Source: Rosettibacter firmus
GTDB lineage: Bacteria; Bacteroidota; Ignavibacteria; Ignavibacteriales; Melioribacteraceae
Direction of reading: 5' to 3'
NCBI RefSeq assembly: GCF_036860695.1
Contig: NZ_JAYKGJ010000004.1
Coordinates: 243,225-307,224, forward strand
Length of the DNA: 64,000 nt
Shown here: positions 36,240 through 46,245 of the stretch, one piece after another
Numbering within the stretch: position 1 is the stretch's first letter
Layout: each line of letters begins with the position of its first letter
Notes under the pieces: model-generated
What the model saw: the letters and a program-made list of their open reading frames with translations, nothing else
The model's database searches: none
Told to the model about the DNA's origin: nothing
Made by a program: the position numbers and the translations under genes

Positions 36240-37502
36240 TTAAATATCAACTTTATGGCGTGTTTGACCATTTCCGATTACAATAAATTTTTTAGTTGTT
36301 AAAGCTTCCAGTCCCATTGGTCCATATGCGTGAAGTTTTGAAGTAGAAATTCCAATTTCGGCACCCAATCCCATTTCGCCACCATCAGCAAATCTCGATG
36401 ATGCATTAACCATAACAGAAGATGAGTCTACATCACGCAAAAATCTTTGACTTGTTTGTAAATTATTTGTCACAATTACTTCGGTATGATTAGAACCATA
36501 TTTTTCAATGTGTGCAACTGCTTCTTCATAACTTTCTACTACTTTTACTGCAATTATTAGAGAAAGATATTCAGCATAATAATCATCTTCGGTTGCAGGA
36601 AGAGCAAATGTTAAAATTTTTCTTGTTATATCACATCCACGAATTTCAACATTCTTTTTTCTTAATGCTTCTCCAGCAACAGGTAAAAATTTTTCTGCAA
36701 TATCTTTATGAACCAGCATTGTTTCAAGTGCATTACAAACTGCTGGTCTTGAAGTTTTGCCATCTATCAATAAACGAATTGCCATATCGAAATCTGCATC
36801 TTTATCTACATAGAGATGGCAGACACCTTTATAATGTTTTATTACTGGTATTCTACTATTTTCGGCAACGAATCTAATTAAACCTTCACCACCTCTTGGT
36901 ATAATTAAATCGATGTAATCATCTAATTTTAAAAGTTCTAACATTGCTTCTCTATCTGTAGTTGGAACAAAAGTAACGATTGATGCATCAACTTTACACT
37001 TTTCGATTCCTTTATGAAGAGAATCAACTATAGCAATATTCGAATTAAATGCTTCTGAACCTCCACGAAGTATAACTGCATTCCCACTTTTAACACATAA
37101 TGCTGCAGCATCAGAAGTAACATTAGGTCGAGCTTCATAAATAATTCCAATTACTCCAAGCGGGATTCTCATTGTTCCAACCTGTATTCCATTTGGACGA
37201 ATTCTAATATTTGTAATTTCACCAACTGGATCTGGCAGTTGAACAATTTCATATATTGCATTTGCCATCGATTTAATTCTATCTTCTGTCAATAAAAGTC
37301 TATCCAGCATTGCATCAGACAATCCCTTCTCTTTTCCTGCTTGAATATCTTTATTATTTGCAGAAAGAATATAATCTTTATTCTGTATTAGTTGTTCTGC
37401 CATCGAAGATAGTAATTCATTCTTTTGATTTGTATTCAGCAATGATAATTTATATGCTGCCTGTTTACTTTTCTTTGCTAACTCTATTAAATTAGTTACC
37501 AT
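36240..37502 (-). CDS. proA: Glutamate-5-semialdehyde dehydrogenase (gamma-glutamyl phosphate reductase)
   Basis: This 420-residue protein is the second enzyme of proline synthesis. It shows MRIPLGVIGIIYEARPNVTSDAAALCVKSGN, the region HYKGVCHLYVDKDADFD, and the catalytic cysteine in RPAVCNALETMLVHKD. The end has GPMGLEALTTKKFIV. It follows proB by 15 bases in the same operon. It converges on ruvA across about 100 bases in which I see no strong terminator. Confidence 0.97.
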   Translation of the reverse strand: MVTNLIELAKKSKQAAYKLSLLNTNQKNELLSSMAEQLIQNKDYILSANNKDIQAGKEKGLSDAMLDRLLLTEDRIKSMANAIYEIVQLPDPVGEITNIRIRPNGIQVGTMRIPLGVIGIIYEARPNVTSDAAALCVKSGNAVILRGGSEAFNSNIAIVDSLHKGIEKCKVDASIVTFVPTTDREAMLELLKLDDYIDLIIPRGGEGLIRFVAENSRIPVIKHYKGVCHLYVDKDADFDMAIRLLIDGKTSRPAVCNALETMLVHKDIAEKFLPVAGEALRKKNVEIRGCDITRKILTFALPATEDDYYAEYLSLIIAVKVVESYEEAVAHIEKYGSNHTEVIVTNNLQTSQRFLRDVDSSSVMVNASSRFADGGEMGLGAEIGISTSKLHAYGPMGLEALTTKKFIVIGNGQTRHKVDI

Positions 37503-37517
37503 TTTTTTGCTCCTAAA

Positions 37518-38654
37518 TTATTCATTATCGATTAATACTAATTCATCACGATGAATAACTTCTTCTGTTCTTAAATAACCAAGAATATTTTTAATCTGAT
37601 TACTTTTTTTGCCCTGAATTTTTTTAAGTTCATTTGAATTATACTGAGTTATACCTTTAGCTATCAATCTCAAATCGTTCGCATCTTTTAGATAAACTTC
37701 AACTGCTTCATTTTTCTTAAACTCTCCTTCAATGTCAATAATTCCTGATGGCAATAGCGAAGCTCCTTTTTTTTGAATAGCTTTTGCAGCTCCTGAATCG
37801 ACAATAATTTTACCATTTGCAGGCAATGCATAAAGCATCCACATTTTTTTCGCAGTGATTGGATTTTCATTTTTCTTAAATATTGTTCCAAATAATTTAC
37901 CATCAAGTAAATAATCAAACACTTCACTTTTAGTAGCATTAATTATGATTGTATCTATGCCAACAACTGTAGCTTTTTTAGCAGCTTCAATTTTTGTCTT
38001 CATTCCCCCAGTTGATATCGAGTTTTTAGAATCTCCAGCAATTGAATAAATTGAAGAATCAATTTTTTCCACAACTGGAATCAACTTAGCATTTTTATTT
38101 TTCTTGGGATCTGAATCATAAAGTCCATCTATATCTGTGCAAATAATTAGAAGATCGGCTTCTGCAAGCATAGCAACATAAGCTGCTAAATTATCATTAT
38201 CTCCGACCTTCAATTCTTCTGTTGCTACAGTGTCGTTCTCATTAACAATTGGGAGAGTTCCGAGTTCTAATAATTTTTTCAAAGTATTTTTTGCATTAAC
38301 AAATCTTTTTCTATTATGAATATCATCATAAGTCAAAAGAATTTGAGAACAGGGAAAATCAAAAAATCGACTCCAGCTTGCCATTAGCATTGTTTGTCCA
38401 ATAGCAGCAAGAGCCTGTTTTTCTGGAATTGAGCGATTATTTTTTTTGAGTAATTGTGGTTGTGTTGATAAACCAGCTGCAACAGCTCCAGAAGATACAA
38501 GAATTATTTCTTTACCTCGATTTATACATTCTGTTATAAATGCAGCAATTGGTAGAGTATATTTTGAACTACATTTTATTCCTCCTGGAGCAATTATACC
38601 ACTACCTACTTTAATTACTGCTCGTTTCCAATCCGAAAGTGTTATAAATTCCAT
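37518..38654 (-). CDS. proB: Glutamate 5-kinase with PUA domain
   Basis: This 378-residue protein is the first enzyme of proline synthesis and the usual site of proline feedback. The kinase part has AVIKVGSGI, ILVSSGAVAAGLS, PIVNENDTVATEELKVGDNDNLAAYVA and STGGMKTKIEAAKKA. A PUA domain fills about 285-370 (IIVDSGAAKAIQKKGASLLPSGI). It is the first gene of a two-gene proBA operon. Both enzymes are complete; proC is not in this window. Confidence 0.97.
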   Translation of the reverse strand: MEFITLSDWKRAVIKVGSGIIAPGGIKCSSKYTLPIAAFITECINRGKEIILVSSGAVAAGLSTQPQLLKKNNRSIPEKQALAAIGQTMLMASWSRFFDFPCSQILLTYDDIHNRKRFVNAKNTLKKLLELGTLPIVNENDTVATEELKVGDNDNLAAYVAMLAEADLLIICTDIDGLYDSDPKKNKNAKLIPVVEKIDSSIYSIAGDSKNSISTGGMKTKIEAAKKATVVGIDTIIINATKSEVFDYLLDGKLFGTIFKKNENPITAKKMWMLYALPANGKIIVDSGAAKAIQKKGASLLPSGIIDIEGEFKKNEAVEVYLKDANDLRLIAKGITQYNSNELKKIQGKKSNQIKNILGYLRTEEVIHRDELVLIDNE

Positions 38655-38811
38655 CTTACAAAAACCATTTTTAAAGTAATGAAAATTATTTCTTCTAATT
38701 TATTACTCAATTATTTTATTAATATAAAAATTCATACTCAATAAATTATTTATTCTTGCTAATTACAAAGCAACATAAAATAAATTTATCTCTTTTTGAA
38801 ATTAATTAGAT

Positions 38812-39603
38812 TCACTTAATTGCTTCTACTTCAAGTCTCATCATCTTTAAATGAATTAATCCATTATTATCGATTGGAAATTTTTTTATATAACTTTTTA
38901 CCACCTCATCTATAAACATTTCTCTTTTACTTTCTGGTATTTGTTGAGTATAAGGAAGCCAGGTTGTTTTTATCCATAATTTAAATTTTTCTTCTCCTTT
39001 ATGTATCATATCTTTTGGTAATAACTCTATCCTTTTAGGTAATAATCCAGCTTTATTTAAAAATTTTTCGTAATCATTAATATCAAAAAATCCATATGGG
39101 AATGTAAAATTCTCGAAATATGATTTCCACTTTTCTTCTTTAATTATTTCATCGAGCACATTAATTAAATCCTGAGCATTCCCTTTACCTCCCATTTGGA
39201 GCAATATACGACCGGAGTTTTTCAAAATATTTTTAAAACCCTGTAGCACAGGCAGATGATCTTTTATCCAGTGTAAAGTAGCATTCGAAAAAATAATATC
39301 AAATTCATATTCAAAACTTAGATTTCTTGCATCGGCACATATAAAAATAAGATTAGGAAATTTTTCTTCTGGAAAATTTTCTTTGGCAAATTTTATCATA
39401 CTTAGAGAATTGTCAACACCAACAATAAAACCTTCTGGCAATAGTTTAGAAATTTCTGCTGTTACTTTTCCATCTCCGCATCCAACATCAAGAATTTTTT
39501 CGTTTCCTTTAATAGATAATTTTGCAATTAATTCTTTTGCCCATTTGAATTGTTCAGATGAACTTATATGATATTCTTCTGGATTCCAATTATATTTTGA
39601 CAT
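38812..39603 (-). CDS. Class I SAM-dependent methyltransferase, trans-aconitate methyltransferase-like
   Basis: This protein has 263 residues. The SAM motif is KILDVGCGDGKVTAEI, followed by VGVDNSLSMIKFAKENFP (motif II acid) and FDIIFSNATLHWIKDH. The WNPEEYHISSSEQFKWAKELI start and the LHWI segment resemble Tam (trans-aconitate 2-methyltransferase) and the methyltransferase-11/25 group. The substrate is not certain from sequence. It is flanked by proB and a rhomboid gene on the same strand with gaps of 50-160 bases. Confidence 0.85.
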   Translation of the reverse strand: MSKYNWNPEEYHISSSEQFKWAKELIAKLSIKGNEKILDVGCGDGKVTAEISKLLPEGFIVGVDNSLSMIKFAKENFPEEKFPNLIFICADARNLSFEYEFDIIFSNATLHWIKDHLPVLQGFKNILKNSGRILLQMGGKGNAQDLINVLDEIIKEEKWKSYFENFTFPYGFFDINDYEKFLNKAGLLPKRIELLPKDMIHKGEEKFKLWIKTTWLPYTQQIPESKREMFIDEVVKSYIKKFPIDNNGLIHLKMMRLEVEAIK

Positions 39604-39658
39604 AAGACTTCATAGATTTTTTATTATTAAATCAGAATAATCAAGCAAAATTATTTAA

Positions 39659-40414
39659 CTAAAAATTTCTATAAGATAGCCACCATTCATCACGATACAT
39701 TGGTTTTCTACTTTTCTTCTTAAAAATATGAACTGTAACAGCACCAAACACAAATCCACCAATATGAGCCCACCATGCAACACCACCTGTTGCACTGCTT
39801 TCAACCGAAAGAGCAAGTGTACCCTGAAACAATTGCATAACAAACCATAGCCCAAGTACAAACAATGCAGGCAATTGTATTATATCAAAAAATATGAAAA
39901 TTGGTAACAACACTACTACTTTTGCATCAGGATACAAGAACATATAAGCACCAAGAACTCCAGCAATTGCACCACTTGCACCTATTGTTGGAATTGACGA
40001 CTCAGGATTCATAATTATATGTGAAAAACTTGCAGCCAATCCGCAGAGTATATAAAAAATTAAATAACGAAAATGTCCCATTCTATCTTCAACATTATCT
40101 CCAAAGATCCAGAGATAAAGCATATTCCCGAATAAATGAACCCAGCCACCATGCAAAAACATTGAAGTAAACAATGGAAATATTCTGCTGAAATCAGAAA
40201 AATAAATAATTTCACCTGTCTCCAGTTGCATTCCCTGATAAAAATATCTTACCGGAATAACTCCATATTGTTCAATAAAAAGTTGTAAATCGCTACCAAG
40301 CATCAATTCAAATAAAAACATTACCACATTGGTTATAATTAATGTTATATTTATTATTGGAAATGTTTTTGAAGGAATATCATCTTTAAGTGGTATCAAG
40401 TTATACTCCGGCAA
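39659..40414 (-). CDS. Rhomboid-family intramembrane serine protease
   Basis: This 251-residue protein has about six membrane segments. The catalytic serine is Ser147 in IGASGAIAGVLGAYM. The histidine partner is His217 in WWAHIGGFVFGA. The conserved WVHLFGNMLYLWIFGD loop (91-106) is present. Its substrates in the membrane are unknown. It diverges from the YyaL-type gene with about 140 bases between. Confidence 0.93.
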   Translation of the reverse strand: MPEYNLIPLKDDIPSKTFPIINITLIITNVVMFLFELMLGSDLQLFIEQYGVIPVRYFYQGMQLETGEIIYFSDFSRIFPLFTSMFLHGGWVHLFGNMLYLWIFGDNVEDRMGHFRYLIFYILCGLAASFSHIIMNPESSIPTIGASGAIAGVLGAYMFLYPDAKVVVLLPIFIFFDIIQLPALFVLGLWFVMQLFQGTLALSVESSATGGVAWWAHIGGFVFGAVTVHIFKKKSRKPMYRDEWWLSYRNF

Positions 40415-40554
40415 ATTATAATTTTAGTATTAAGATAAAAAAAGAAATTTAAAAAAGTGATTATTATATATAATTTATTCGAAATAACATTATCGAGCAA
40501 TGCTTCAAAAAATGAACTAATTTTATTTATAAAAAGTTATCATTAGAAAAACTT

Positions 40555-42591
40555 ATGAACAAATTAGCAAAAGAAAGTTCTCCCTATCTTCTTCAACATG
40601 CAAACAATCCTGTAGATTGGTATCCATGGTGTGACGAAGCTTTTGAGAAAGCAAAAAAAGAAAACAAACCAATTTTTTTATCAATCGGTTATTCTACATG
40701 TCACTGGTGTCATGTAATGGCACACGAATCTTTTGAAGATGAAACTGTAGCTGAGATTCTAAATAAAAATTTTATTTGCATTAAAGTTGATCGAGAAGAA
40801 AGACCCGATATTGATAACATTTATATGCTTGCATGTCAGATAATAACAGGCAGAGGCGGCTGGCCTCTTTCAATTTTTATGACTGCCGATAAAAAACCAT
40901 TTTTTGCCGGTACTTATTTCCCAAAATTTTCATATGCTGGTAGAATTGGTTTTGTCGATTTATTAAACAATGTCATAAAATTCTGGGAATCAAAAAAAGA
41001 TGAATTGCTTAGAAGTTCAGATGAAATTACAAGATATTTAAACTTAGAAATTGCAACCGATTCAAATGAAAGTCTACAGGAAGAAATTTTTAATAAAACA
41101 TTCACTTCACTTAAAAACAATTTTGATGAAGAATATGGTGGCTTTGGAACATCTCCTAAATTTCCATCACCGCATAATTTAATTTTTCTTATGAATTATT
41201 ATCTCCATTATAAAAATAATGAAGCATTAAAAATGGTTATTAAAACATTAGAAGAAATGAGAAAAGGTGGAATTTATGATCAGATTGGTTTTGGTTTTCA
41301 TAGATATTCTACAGATGAAAAATGGTTGGTTCCACATTTTGAAAAAATGCTTTATGATCAGGCAATGATGATTGATGCTTATACACTTGCTTATAAAATA
41401 ACTCAGGATAATTTTTACAAAGAAGTAGTTTATGAAATTTATTCATACTTAAATATAGAAATGCTTTCTCCCGAAGGAGCTTACTATTCAGCAATTGATG
41501 CAGATAGTGATGGCGAAGAAGGAAAATTTTATTTATGGAAATCAAAAGAGCTTGAAGAAATAATTCCAGACAAATATGAAACAATCAGGAAAATTTTCAA
41601 TGTGTCTGATGAGGGTAATTTTCTGAATGAAGCCACAAAAAAACTTACAGGAAAAAATATTCTGTACTTAAAAAATAGATTGCTTGATGTACTCAAAGAA
41701 GAATCATTAACTTATGAAGAATATGAGCAAATAAGAAAAAAACTTCTCAATTTCAGAAGTAAAAGAATACCACCACTTAAAGATGATAAAATATTAACCG
41801 ACTGGAATAGTTTATTAATATCTTCGTTTGTAAAAGCTTACATAGTTTTTGAAGATGATATGTTTTTGAAATCTGCCATTAATTGCTATGATTTTATAAT
41901 GGAAAATTTATTTATAGACAATAAACTTTTTCATGTATGGAAAGACAATCGTTCTTACACAAATGGTTTTGTTGATGATTACGCTTTTTTAATTAATGCT
42001 TCTTTAGAACTTTACAAAGCAACACTTGACGAAAATTATCTGCTTAATTCAATCAATTTTGATAATGTTTTATACAATGAATTCTGGGATAACGAAAAAG
42101 GCGGATACTTTTTTACTTCAAAAAATGACGATAATATTGTTAGAACAAAAATCCTTTTCGATGGAGCAATTCCATCAGGAAATTCAGTTCAATTACTAAA
42201 TCTCATAAAACTATATCATTACACTGGAAATCCATTTTATTCAGAATTAATTAACAAACAATTAAAAGCTTTTTCAAAGCAGGTTAACAGTGCAACTCTT
42301 GGTTATACATATTTCTTGAATTCTTTTTTAATATTAAATGAAGAAACTGGAGAATTACTTATTATTTCTAAAAATGAAATAGAAAAAAATATTATCTCAC
42401 AACTATCCCGACAAGAAAAACTATTTTCCATTTTAATTACAAATGAGAACAAAGAAAAAATTTATGAAATTGCTCAGTGGACTAAAAATTATAAATTACT
42501 TAACGACAAAGTAACTTATTATTTGTGTAAAAATTATACATGCAAACAACCAGCTAACGATTTTAATGAGATATTAAAAGACTTATTCTAA
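40555..42591 (+). CDS. YyaL/SSP411 (DUF255) thioredoxin-domain protein
   Basis: This 678-residue protein begins [24 protein letters not shown], a hallmark of this family. A thioredoxin-like domain with CHWC (49-52) follows, in which the cysteines are three apart as in active thioredoxins. [23 protein letters not shown] is the rest of that domain. The remaining 500 residues are an (alpha/alpha)6-type barrel as in N-acylglucosamine 2-epimerases ([29 protein letters not shown]). No activity is firmly known for bacterial members. It is cytoplasmic, has no signal peptide, and forms a single-gene unit. Confidence 0.92.
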   Translation: MNKLAKESSPYLLQHANNPVDWYPWCDEAFEKAKKENKPIFLSIGYSTCHWCHVMAHESFEDETVAEILNKNFICIKVDREERPDIDNIYMLACQIITGRGGWPLSIFMTADKKPFFAGTYFPKFSYAGRIGFVDLLNNVIKFWESKKDELLRSSDEITRYLNLEIATDSNESLQEEIFNKTFTSLKNNFDEEYGGFGTSPKFPSPHNLIFLMNYYLHYKNNEALKMVIKTLEEMRKGGIYDQIGFGFHRYSTDEKWLVPHFEKMLYDQAMMIDAYTLAYKITQDNFYKEVVYEIYSYLNIEMLSPEGAYYSAIDADSDGEEGKFYLWKSKELEEIIPDKYETIRKIFNVSDEGNFLNEATKKLTGKNILYLKNRLLDVLKEESLTYEEYEQIRKKLLNFRSKRIPPLKDDKILTDWNSLLISSFVKAYIVFEDDMFLKSAINCYDFIMENLFIDNKLFHVWKDNRSYTNGFVDDYAFLINASLELYKATLDENYLLNSINFDNVLYNEFWDNEKGGYFFTSKNDDNIVRTKILFDGAIPSGNSVQLLNLIKLYHYTGNPFYSELINKQLKAFSKQVNSATLGYTYFLNSFLILNEETGELLIISKNEIEKNIISQLSRQEKLFSILITNENKEKIYEIAQWTKNYKLLNDKVTYYLCKNYTCKQPANDFNEILKDLF

Positions 42592-42754
42592 TTAAGTGGA
42601 TAATTATTCATAAAATTTAATAATTATAAAAAAATTACTCTGGCTATTGAATCTATCATTTTTGATTACTATAATGAAAACAAAAAATTTTAGTATTTAA
42701 CAAATTGGCTCAAGAAATTAATAAATACTGCATATTTACCACAGATAGCTATAA

Positions 42755-42775
42755 AGTTCTAAAAAATTTAGAACT
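42755..42775 (+). repeat. Perfect inverted repeat in front of the threonine operon
   Basis: AGTTCTAAA-AAA-TTTAGAACT is a nine-pair stem about 100 bases upstream of the aspartokinase start. It lacks a T-run behind it on the plus strand, so it is not a plain terminator. It could be an operator (its symmetry suits a dimeric repressor) or part of an RNA leader. The rest of the 282-base gap is AT-rich with nothing else recognisable. Confidence 0.45.
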
Positions 42776-42873
42776 CCTTGTCACTACATACACGCACACC
42801 TCAACGACGCGTTAATAAAACACTCATTCCCTGTATAATTATAAAATCAAAAACAAAGAGGAATTAAGCACAA

Positions 42874-44262
42874 ATGAAAATACTAAAATTTGGTGGTTCA
42901 AGTGTAGGTAACGCAGAAAGAATTAACAGTGTTATTGAAATACTGCAAAAATATTATATATCAAAAAAAATTAAGTTTTCTGTTGTCTTTTCTGCTTTTC
43001 AGGGAGTAACAGATAAATTAATCGAAATTGGCAATTATGCTTTCAAGCACAATCCCCAGTATGCTAACGAATTAAAATCACTCATTGAACATCATTATAA
43101 AATAGCAACTCAATTAAATCAAAACAAAGACATTAAAACTCTTACAAAAAAATTAGAAAAACTTTTTAATGAATTAAAAGAAGTTGTAGATGGTGTTTAT
43201 CTTGTAAAAGAACTTACACCAAGAACACTTGATTACATTGTAAGTTTTGGTGAAAAACTTTCCTGCACAATAATTGGCGAAACTATGCTTAATCGAGGAA
43301 TTGATTGTGAAATTTTATTTGCAGATAAATTAATTAAAACAGATAATAACTTTGGTTCTGCCCGTGTCGACTTTAAAACTACAAACAAAAAAATTGTAGA
43401 TTATTTTAATAAGCATAAAAAACTTCAGATCATTACTGGATTTATTTCATCAACTTCAAAGAATGAAATTACAACACTTGGACGTGGAGGTTCTGATTAT
43501 ACTGCATCTATCTTTGGAGCAGCATTAAATGCAGACCTAATTGAAATATGGACAGATGTTGATGGAATTTTAACTGCAGACCCAAGAAAAGTAAAAAATG
43601 CATTCCCACTTGAATCGGTTACATACGAAGAGGCAATGGAATTATCACACTTTGGAGCTAAAGTAATCTATCCACCAACAATGTTGCCAGCTTTACAAAA
43701 GAAAATTAAAATAGTCATTAAAAACACATTCAATCCCGAATTTCCTGGCACAATCATACTCGAAAAAGAAAAAACATCTAAATTTACAGTTAAAGGAATT
43801 TCTTCTATTGATGATATTGCATTGATTCAAGTGCAGGGGGGAGGAATGATTGGAGTAAGTGGAATTGCAGCTCGATTATTTGGTGCACTTGCTCGTCATA
43901 ACATAAATATTATCTTGATTTCTCAGGCATCCTCTGAACATAGTATCTGTCTTGCAGTTTTACCCAAATATGCTGAAGAATCCAAAAAAATTATTGAAGA
44001 AGAATTTCGACTCGAAATTATGGATGGAAAAATTGGAAAAGTTGAAGTAGAGAAAAATCTTTCTATAATTGCAGTTGTTGGAGAAAATATGCGTCGCACA
44101 CCTGGAATTGCAGGAAAAGTATTCAGTTCACTTGGAAAAAATAAAATCAATATAATTGCAATTGCACAGGGTTCTTCTGAATTAAATATTTCGCTGGTAA
44201 TTAACAAAAGCGATTTAATAAATGCATTAAATATTTTGCATAAATCTTTATTGAAAAAATGA
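42874..44262 (+). CDS. Aspartate kinase with ACT domains
   Basis: This 462-residue protein phosphorylates aspartate, the entry to threonine, methionine and lysine synthesis. It contains MKILKFGGSSVGNAERI (catalytic lysine), TPRTLDYIVSFGEKLS, TTLGRGGSDYTASIFGAAL and IWTDVDGILTADPRKV. Two ACT domains at about 310-460 suggest feedback control, probably by threonine. It resembles the kinase half of ThrA but has no homoserine dehydrogenase attached. It is the first gene of a four-gene operon; asd starts eight bases later. Confidence 0.96.
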   Translation: MKILKFGGSSVGNAERINSVIEILQKYYISKKIKFSVVFSAFQGVTDKLIEIGNYAFKHNPQYANELKSLIEHHYKIATQLNQNKDIKTLTKKLEKLFNELKEVVDGVYLVKELTPRTLDYIVSFGEKLSCTIIGETMLNRGIDCEILFADKLIKTDNNFGSARVDFKTTNKKIVDYFNKHKKLQIITGFISSTSKNEITTLGRGGSDYTASIFGAALNADLIEIWTDVDGILTADPRKVKNAFPLESVTYEEAMELSHFGAKVIYPPTMLPALQKKIKIVIKNTFNPEFPGTIILEKEKTSKFTVKGISSIDDIALIQVQGGGMIGVSGIAARLFGALARHNINIILISQASSEHSICLAVLPKYAEESKKIIEEEFRLEIMDGKIGKVEVEKNLSIIAVVGENMRRTPGIAGKVFSSLGKNKINIIAIAQGSSELNISLVINKSDLINALNILHKSLLKK

Positions 44263-44269
44263 GGTTATT

Positions 44270-45310
44270 ATGAATAAACAAAAAATTCCTGTTGCAATAT
44301 TAGGTGCAACTGGCAGTGTTGGTCAAAGGTTTCTTGAAATGCTTATAAATCATCCCTGGTTCGAAGTTGTAGAACTTGCTGCATCAGATAAATCGGCAGG
44401 TAAAAAATATTCAGAAGCTACTAACTGGATAATGCAAACTCCACTTCCAGAAAAATATGCCAATATGATCGTTAAAAAATGTGAACCTAACTTATCTGCA
44501 AAGATTGCTTTTTCTGGATTGGATGCTTCGGTTGCAGGAGAAATTGAATCAGCTTTTGCCAGTTCTGGTTATTATGTAATTTCAAATGCAAGAAATCACC
44601 GTTTTGATGATGATGTACCACTAATTATACCAGAAGTAAATCCAGATCATCTTCAATTAATAAGAAGTCAAAAATATAAAGGTGGAATTGTAACCAATCC
44701 AAATTGTTCTACAATTGGACTTGTACTGGCATTAAAACCTTTAAATGATAATTTTGGTATTGAAGCAGTAAATGTAGTAACAATGCAGGCTGTTTCTGGT
44801 GCTGGATACCCAGGTTTGCCAAGTTTAGATATTATTGATAATGTTATTCCATACATCAGTGGCGAAGAAAAGAAAATGGAAACCGAGCCACTAAAAATTC
44901 TTGGCAAATTAAATTCGAATAAAATTGATTTTGCAGATATTAAAATTAGTGCACAATGTAATCGTGTTGCTGTAATAGATGGTCATACAGAATGCGTGCA
45001 GGTAAAATTAAAAACAAAAACAACAATTGAAGAAATCAAAAAAGTGTGGAAAGAATTTAGATCAATTCCACAAGAATTAGATTTACCAACTGCACCAAAA
45101 AATCCAATTGTTTATTTTGAAGAAGAAAAATATCCACAACCAAAAATTCAAAGAAATATAGAGAAAGGAATGGCTACTTCAATAGGAAGATTGCGTGAAT
45201 GTCCATTATTCGATTTTAAATTTGTTATACTTTCACACAATACAATACGCGGGGCTGCTGGTGGAACAATTTTAATTGCAGAATTAATGAAATCAGAGGG
45301 ATATTTCTAA
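44270..45310 (+). CDS. asd: Aspartate-semialdehyde dehydrogenase, archaeal/fungal type
   Basis: This 346-residue protein makes aspartate semialdehyde from aspartyl phosphate. VAILGATGSVGQRFLEML is the NADP loop. NPNCSTIGLVLAL has the catalytic cysteine. CNRVAVIDGHTECVQVKL has the substrate-binding histidine region. The GHTE form and the length point to the archaeal/yeast branch rather than the E. coli one. Its stop shares one base with the thrB start. Confidence 0.95.
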   Translation: MNKQKIPVAILGATGSVGQRFLEMLINHPWFEVVELAASDKSAGKKYSEATNWIMQTPLPEKYANMIVKKCEPNLSAKIAFSGLDASVAGEIESAFASSGYYVISNARNHRFDDDVPLIIPEVNPDHLQLIRSQKYKGGIVTNPNCSTIGLVLALKPLNDNFGIEAVNVVTMQAVSGAGYPGLPSLDIIDNVIPYISGEEKKMETEPLKILGKLNSNKIDFADIKISAQCNRVAVIDGHTECVQVKLKTKTTIEEIKKVWKEFRSIPQELDLPTAPKNPIVYFEEEKYPQPKIQRNIEKGMATSIGRLRECPLFDFKFVILSHNTIRGAAGGTILIAELMKSEGYF

Positions 45311-46245
45311 TGAGCTCAAAAAGTATTAGAGTCTTTGCCCCTGCATCTGTTTCAAATGTAGGTCCCGGTTTCGATATGATGGGCTTTGCTCTTTACGAAC
45401 CCGGCGACGAAATCATTGTAAAGAAAAATAATTCCAAAGAATTAAAAATTATTAAAATTGATGGCGATAATGGAAATCTTCCACTTGAAATAGATAAAAA
45501 CACAACTACAGTTGCAATTAAATCTCTTCTTGAAAAATATGATTTAAAAGTTGGTCTCGATATTTTTATAAACAAAAAAATGGGAATAGGAAGTGGACTG
45601 GGCTCGAGTGCTGCAAGTGCTGTGGCTGGAGTCTTTGCAGTAAATGAACTCCTTGACTTAAAGCTTTCTAAATTAGATTTACTTGTTCATGCAATGGCTG
45701 GAGAATTTGTTGCAAGTGGAAGCATTCATGCAGATAATGTTGCACCATGCTTATTTGGTGGATTTGTATTAATAAGAAGTTATAATCCACTCGATATTAT
45801 TCAAATTGATTATCCTAAAAATTTATATTGTAGTATAGTTTATCCAGATATTGTAATTAAAACCAAAGAAGCAAGAAAAATATTAAGCAAAACAGTCAAA
45901 CTTAAAACTGCAATAGCTCAGGCTGGAAATGCATCTGGATTAATAATTGGTTTGATGACAAAAAATTTTGAATTAATCAGTCGCTCGATAATTGACTTAA
46001 TTGCAGAACCAAAACGGGCAAAGTTAATTCCATGTTATAATCGCGTTAGAAAAGCAGCTCTCGATAATGGTGCATTAAATTGCAATATAACTGGCTCTGG
46101 ACCATCAATGTTTGCTTTTTCTACATCTGCAAAAGATGCCGAACGAATTGCCGATGCAATGCTCAAAGCTGTAATCCAATCTGGATTAAATGGAAAAAAA
46201 TACATTTCAAAAATTAATAGTAAAGGACCAATAATATTAGAATGA
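45310..46245 (+). CDS. thrB: Homoserine kinase
   Basis: This 311-residue GHMP kinase starts IRVFAPASVSNVGPGFDMMGFAL. The nucleotide loop is GIGSGLGSSAASAVAGVFA. LNCNITGSGPSMFAF is the third GHMP motif. It phosphorylates homoserine for ThrC. It overlaps asd by one base and thrC by four, which makes translational coupling likely. Confidence 0.97.
   Translation: MSSKSIRVFAPASVSNVGPGFDMMGFALYEPGDEIIVKKNNSKELKIIKIDGDNGNLPLEIDKNTTTVAIKSLLEKYDLKVGLDIFINKKMGIGSGLGSSAASAVAGVFAVNELLDLKLSKLDLLVHAMAGEFVASGSIHADNVAPCLFGGFVLIRSYNPLDIIQIDYPKNLYCSIVYPDIVIKTKEARKILSKTVKLKTAIAQAGNASGLIIGLMTKNFELISRSIIDLIAEPKRAKLIPCYNRVRKAALDNGALNCNITGSGPSMFAFSTSAKDAERIADAMLKAVIQSGLNGKKYISKINSKGPIILE

Noticed and set aside
36512..36877. 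121-codon plus-strand reading inside proA
   Set aside because: Antisense shadow of proA with Leu/His-rich composition.
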